DNA from: Lysinibacillus sp. ZYM-1
GTDB taxonomy: Bacteria; Bacillota; Bacilli; Bacillales_A; Planococcaceae
Assembly (NCBI RefSeq): GCF_001308875.1
Contig: NZ_KQ465123.1
Span: forward strand, 37,622 to 101,621
Direction: 5' to 3'
Length of the DNA stretch: 64,000 bases
In this document: positions 62,005-64,000 of the stretch, one piece after another
Layout: the number at the start of each line of letters is the position of its first letter
How positions within the stretch are numbered: the stretch's first letter is position 1
The notes under the pieces: generated by a model
Databases searched by the model: none
Seen by the model: only the letters and a program-made list of their open reading frames with translations
Told to the model about the DNA's origin: nothing
Translations under genes and position numbers: made by a program

Positions 62005-63801
62005 ATGGAGAAAATAAGCTATCCAAAAGTGTGGAATCTAGATAAGGTTTTTATGGGGGGAAGCAAATCAATTCAATTTTTAGATCATATCAATCGATTA
62101 GAAGCTCTTGTACATGAACTAGAAGGTAGTGTTAAATCATTTATTACTCCACTTTCAACAAATGAATTAATTAAAGTGGTCCATTTAGTAAAAAACATCG
62201 GAAACATTCGCTCGTACTTATCGCAAGCTAATTCGTTTATCACTTGTCTCCTTGCAGAAAATCCAAAGGATCAAGATGCTGCGATTTCACGAGGAAAAGT
62301 TGCTCAAAAAGAATCCCGTTTTGAAAAAGAATTATCGAAAGTAAAGAAGATATTAACAAATACAAAGGAAGATGTTTGGGAAAGCATACTAGAAACCGAA
62401 GAATTACAAGAATATAGATTTATTCTAAACGAATGGCGTGAAAATGCAGATAAGAATTTGTCAGAAGAGGAGCTAAATTTAATTTCTGATTTAATGGTTG
62501 ATGGGTACCATGCTTGGGGACATTTCTATAATAATCTAGTAAGTAGTATTAAATTAAATATTCAAATTGATGGAAAAGAAGAAAATCTATCAGTTGGACA
62601 AGCCATTAACTTGCGGTCGCACCATATTGAAGAAGTGCGTAAGGAAGCTCATTATGTATTAGAATCTACATGGAAAGAGAAAGAAGAATTATTTAGTAAA
62701 ATAATAAATCACATTGCTGGCTTTCGTATACAAGTGAATAACAAACGCGGGATAAAAAGTGTAATAGAAGATCCTTTGAAAAAGAACAGAATGAAGGAAG
62801 AAACGCTGAATACGATGTGGACAGTGATCAGTAAATATAAACAACCTTTCTCGAATTACTTGAAGCGAAAAGCTGAAATGATAGGTGGATCTAGTATGAA
62901 GGCTTATAACTTTTGGGCCCCCATTACAAAAAGTAATCAAGAGATAAAATTCGAGGAAGCTGCTACACTTATTACGGAACATTTTAGTCAGTTTGGAACC
63001 GAATTAGAAGGCTTCGTTAGGCAAGCTTTCTATGAAGGTTGGATAGAAGCCGAAGATCGTCCAAATAAGTCCGCTATTCCATTTTGTGCTGGTTTTCCAC
63101 TAACAGGTGAATCAAGAGTTTTTATGACATTTAGCGGTACTTTTTTAAATGTGTTAACTCTTGTTCATGAACTGGGGCATGCTTTCCATAATCATGCCAT
63201 GAAGTCTGTTAATGGGTTGAATAAACGTTATCCGTTAAGTATTGCTGAAACTGCTTCAACCTTCTCCGAAATGATTATTTTTGATGCGGCTATGAAAAAG
63301 GCAAATACAAAAGAAGAAAAATTATTTATACTGGATGAAAAATTAAAACGTAGTGTAATGAACTTTATGAATATTCATTCGAGATTCTTATTTGAGCAGA
63401 GATTTTACAAGGAACGTAATGAAGGTATTGTTTCAGCCGATCGACTAAATCAGTTAATGGAAGAATCAATAAATGAGGCGTATGATGGTTCCCTAGAACA
63501 ACCTTCAATTTATTCTTGGGTTTGGACACCACACTACTATATTACTCAATCGCCTTTTTATAATTTCCCATATACTTTTGGGTATTTATTTGCATTGGGC
63601 ATTTATGCAAAGGCAAAAGAAAAAGGAAAAAATTTTGAGAAAGATTATTTGAACTTACTTCGTGATTCAGGAAGTATGACTGTGGAAGATTTAGTTATGA
63701 AACATTTAGGAGAAGATATTACTTCAGAGGAATTCTGGGAAAAAGGAATGGAATTATGCGTGAAAGATGCGGAAGAATTCATTAAATTAACTTCTTCTTA
63801 A
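62005..63801 (+). CDS. M3 family oligoendopeptidase (PepF-like)
   Basis: A 598-residue cytoplasmic zinc metallopeptidase that cuts short peptides. The zinc motif is H388-E-L-G-H392 (LTLVHELGHAFHNHAM), with the third ligand Glu in LSIAETASTFSEMI. The N-terminal helical domain is typical of PepF/M3 (YPKVWNLDKVFMGGSKSI). The C-terminus retains YNFPYTFGYLFALGIYA. Full length. RBS GGGGAGG before ATG 62005. Alone in its transcript. Confidence 0.92.
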   Translation: MEKISYPKVWNLDKVFMGGSKSIQFLDHINRLEALVHELEGSVKSFITPLSTNELIKVVHLVKNIGNIRSYLSQANSFITCLLAENPKDQDAAISRGKVAQKESRFEKELSKVKKILTNTKEDVWESILETEELQEYRFILNEWRENADKNLSEEELNLISDLMVDGYHAWGHFYNNLVSSIKLNIQIDGKEENLSVGQAINLRSHHIEEVRKEAHYVLESTWKEKEELFSKIINHIAGFRIQVNNKRGIKSVIEDPLKKNRMKEETLNTMWTVISKYKQPFSNYLKRKAEMIGGSSMKAYNFWAPITKSNQEIKFEEAATLITEHFSQFGTELEGFVRQAFYEGWIEAEDRPNKSAIPFCAGFPLTGESRVFMTFSGTFLNVLTLVHELGHAFHNHAMKSVNGLNKRYPLSIAETASTFSEMIIFDAAMKKANTKEEKLFILDEKLKRSVMNFMNIHSRFLFEQRFYKERNEGIVSADRLNQLMEESINEAYDGSLEQPSIYSWVWTPHYYITQSPFYNFPYTFGYLFALGIYAKAKEKGKNFEKDYLNLLRDSGSMTVEDLVMKHLGEDITSEEFWEKGMELCVKDAEEFIKLTSS

Positions 63802-63869
63802 ATTGTTGGATGATATTGAACGCTATGCTTGCCCATTGTTATGATAAGGCCCTTAACATCTTAATGTTT

Positions 63870-63905
63870 GAGTAATTCTTCTTCAACAAACGGGCGCATT
63901 TCGGT
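63870..63905. repeat. Extragenic repeat fragment, copy 3
   Basis: TTCTTCTTCAACAAACGGGC and GCATTTCGG, the same motif as copies 1 and 2, cut short where the IS3-type element begins at 63908. Confidence 0.5.
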
Positions 63906-63907
63906 AC

Positions 63908-64000
63908 TGCACCCCAAAAGTTAGAGTGAGAAAATAACATTTGGGGTGATTTTTTATGACTAAATATAATGAAGAATTTAAATTAATGGTGGTTCAAGAA
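63908..64000 (+). mobile_element. Left end of an IS3-family insertion sequence (IS150-like), partial
   Basis: The terminal repeat TGCACCCCAAAAGTTAGAGT begins at 63908 and a second CATTTGGGGTG lies 30 bp inside; this is the IS150-type end. It is followed by the transposase OrfA start. The right part is beyond the window. Confidence 0.8.
63956..64000 (+). CDS. IS3-family transposase OrfA, first 15 codons
   Basis: MTKYNEEFKLMVVQE, the usual start of an IS150-type OrfA helix-turn-helix protein. Cut by the window end. Confidence 0.75.
   Translation, partial: MTKYNEEFKLMVVQE

Overview
The window is chromosomal DNA from an AT-rich, endospore-forming low-GC Gram-positive bacterium. It most resembles Lysinibacillus or a near relative in the Bacillales. 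The evidence is strong AGGAGG-type ribosome binding sites with ATG/GTG/TTG starts, a three-gene GerA-type germinant receptor operon, xpaC-yaaN, odhA-odhB, GrpB, DUF1033/DUF6501/DUF4275 proteins and stem-plus-T-run terminators after most genes. The genus is inferred from gene content, not measured. No tRNA, rRNA or CRISPR array was seen.

Layout. 1-8.4 kb: end of a MATE pump, small conserved proteins, a histidine phosphatase, an MFS transporter, an orphan double-kinase hybrid sensor and a DMT exporter. 8.6-16 kb: an Lrp regulator, then an accessory stretch with visible decay. It holds a head-to-head pair of 5'-truncated resolvase and UspA genes, an ArsR-VOC unit with a striking leaderless autoregulated promoter, a scrambled LysE gene, a DinB gene cut by one in-frame TGA, FabZ and a polysaccharide deacetylase. 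16-25 kb: GNAT-YoaP, CtpB-like protease, CobW GTPase, CAP-domain secreted protein, gene remnants and the ger operon. 25-33 kb: MATE pump, a stand-alone MurG, an acetyltransferase, a PAS/GGDEF protein and an OmpR-type two-component system. 33-37.6 kb: odhA-odhB of the TCA cycle. 37.8-40.7 kb: a lysine riboswitch followed by a three-gene amino-acid ABC importer, which identifies the importer as probably for lysine. 41-50 kb: yaaN-xpaC, a decayed stretch, a DUF4275 protein, an acylphosphatase-like protein, a globin-MCP-CZB chemoreceptor, a cold-shock protein, a 21-bp tandem repeat array, YkvA-like protein, an HtrA-like protease and a lipoprotein. 50-56 kb: a second, intact DinB, a TetR-FabF operon with a leaderless promoter, amidohydrolase, phosphoesterase, ABC-F protein, then a scar joining an integrase fragment to an S-layer-homology fragment. 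56.5-61 kb: a second double-kinase hybrid sensor translationally coupled to a BTAD-type response regulator. 61-64 kb: GrpB between copies of an extragenic repeat, an oligoendopeptidase and the left end of an IS3-family element.

The most notable points are the two paralogous double-kinase sensors (only one has an adjacent regulator), two transcription factor genes whose promoters place the start codon at the predicted transcription start, the riboswitch-based substrate assignment, the globin-MCP-CZB chemoreceptor, and at least six independent gene scars. All functional statements come from reading motifs by eye; no database search was run.
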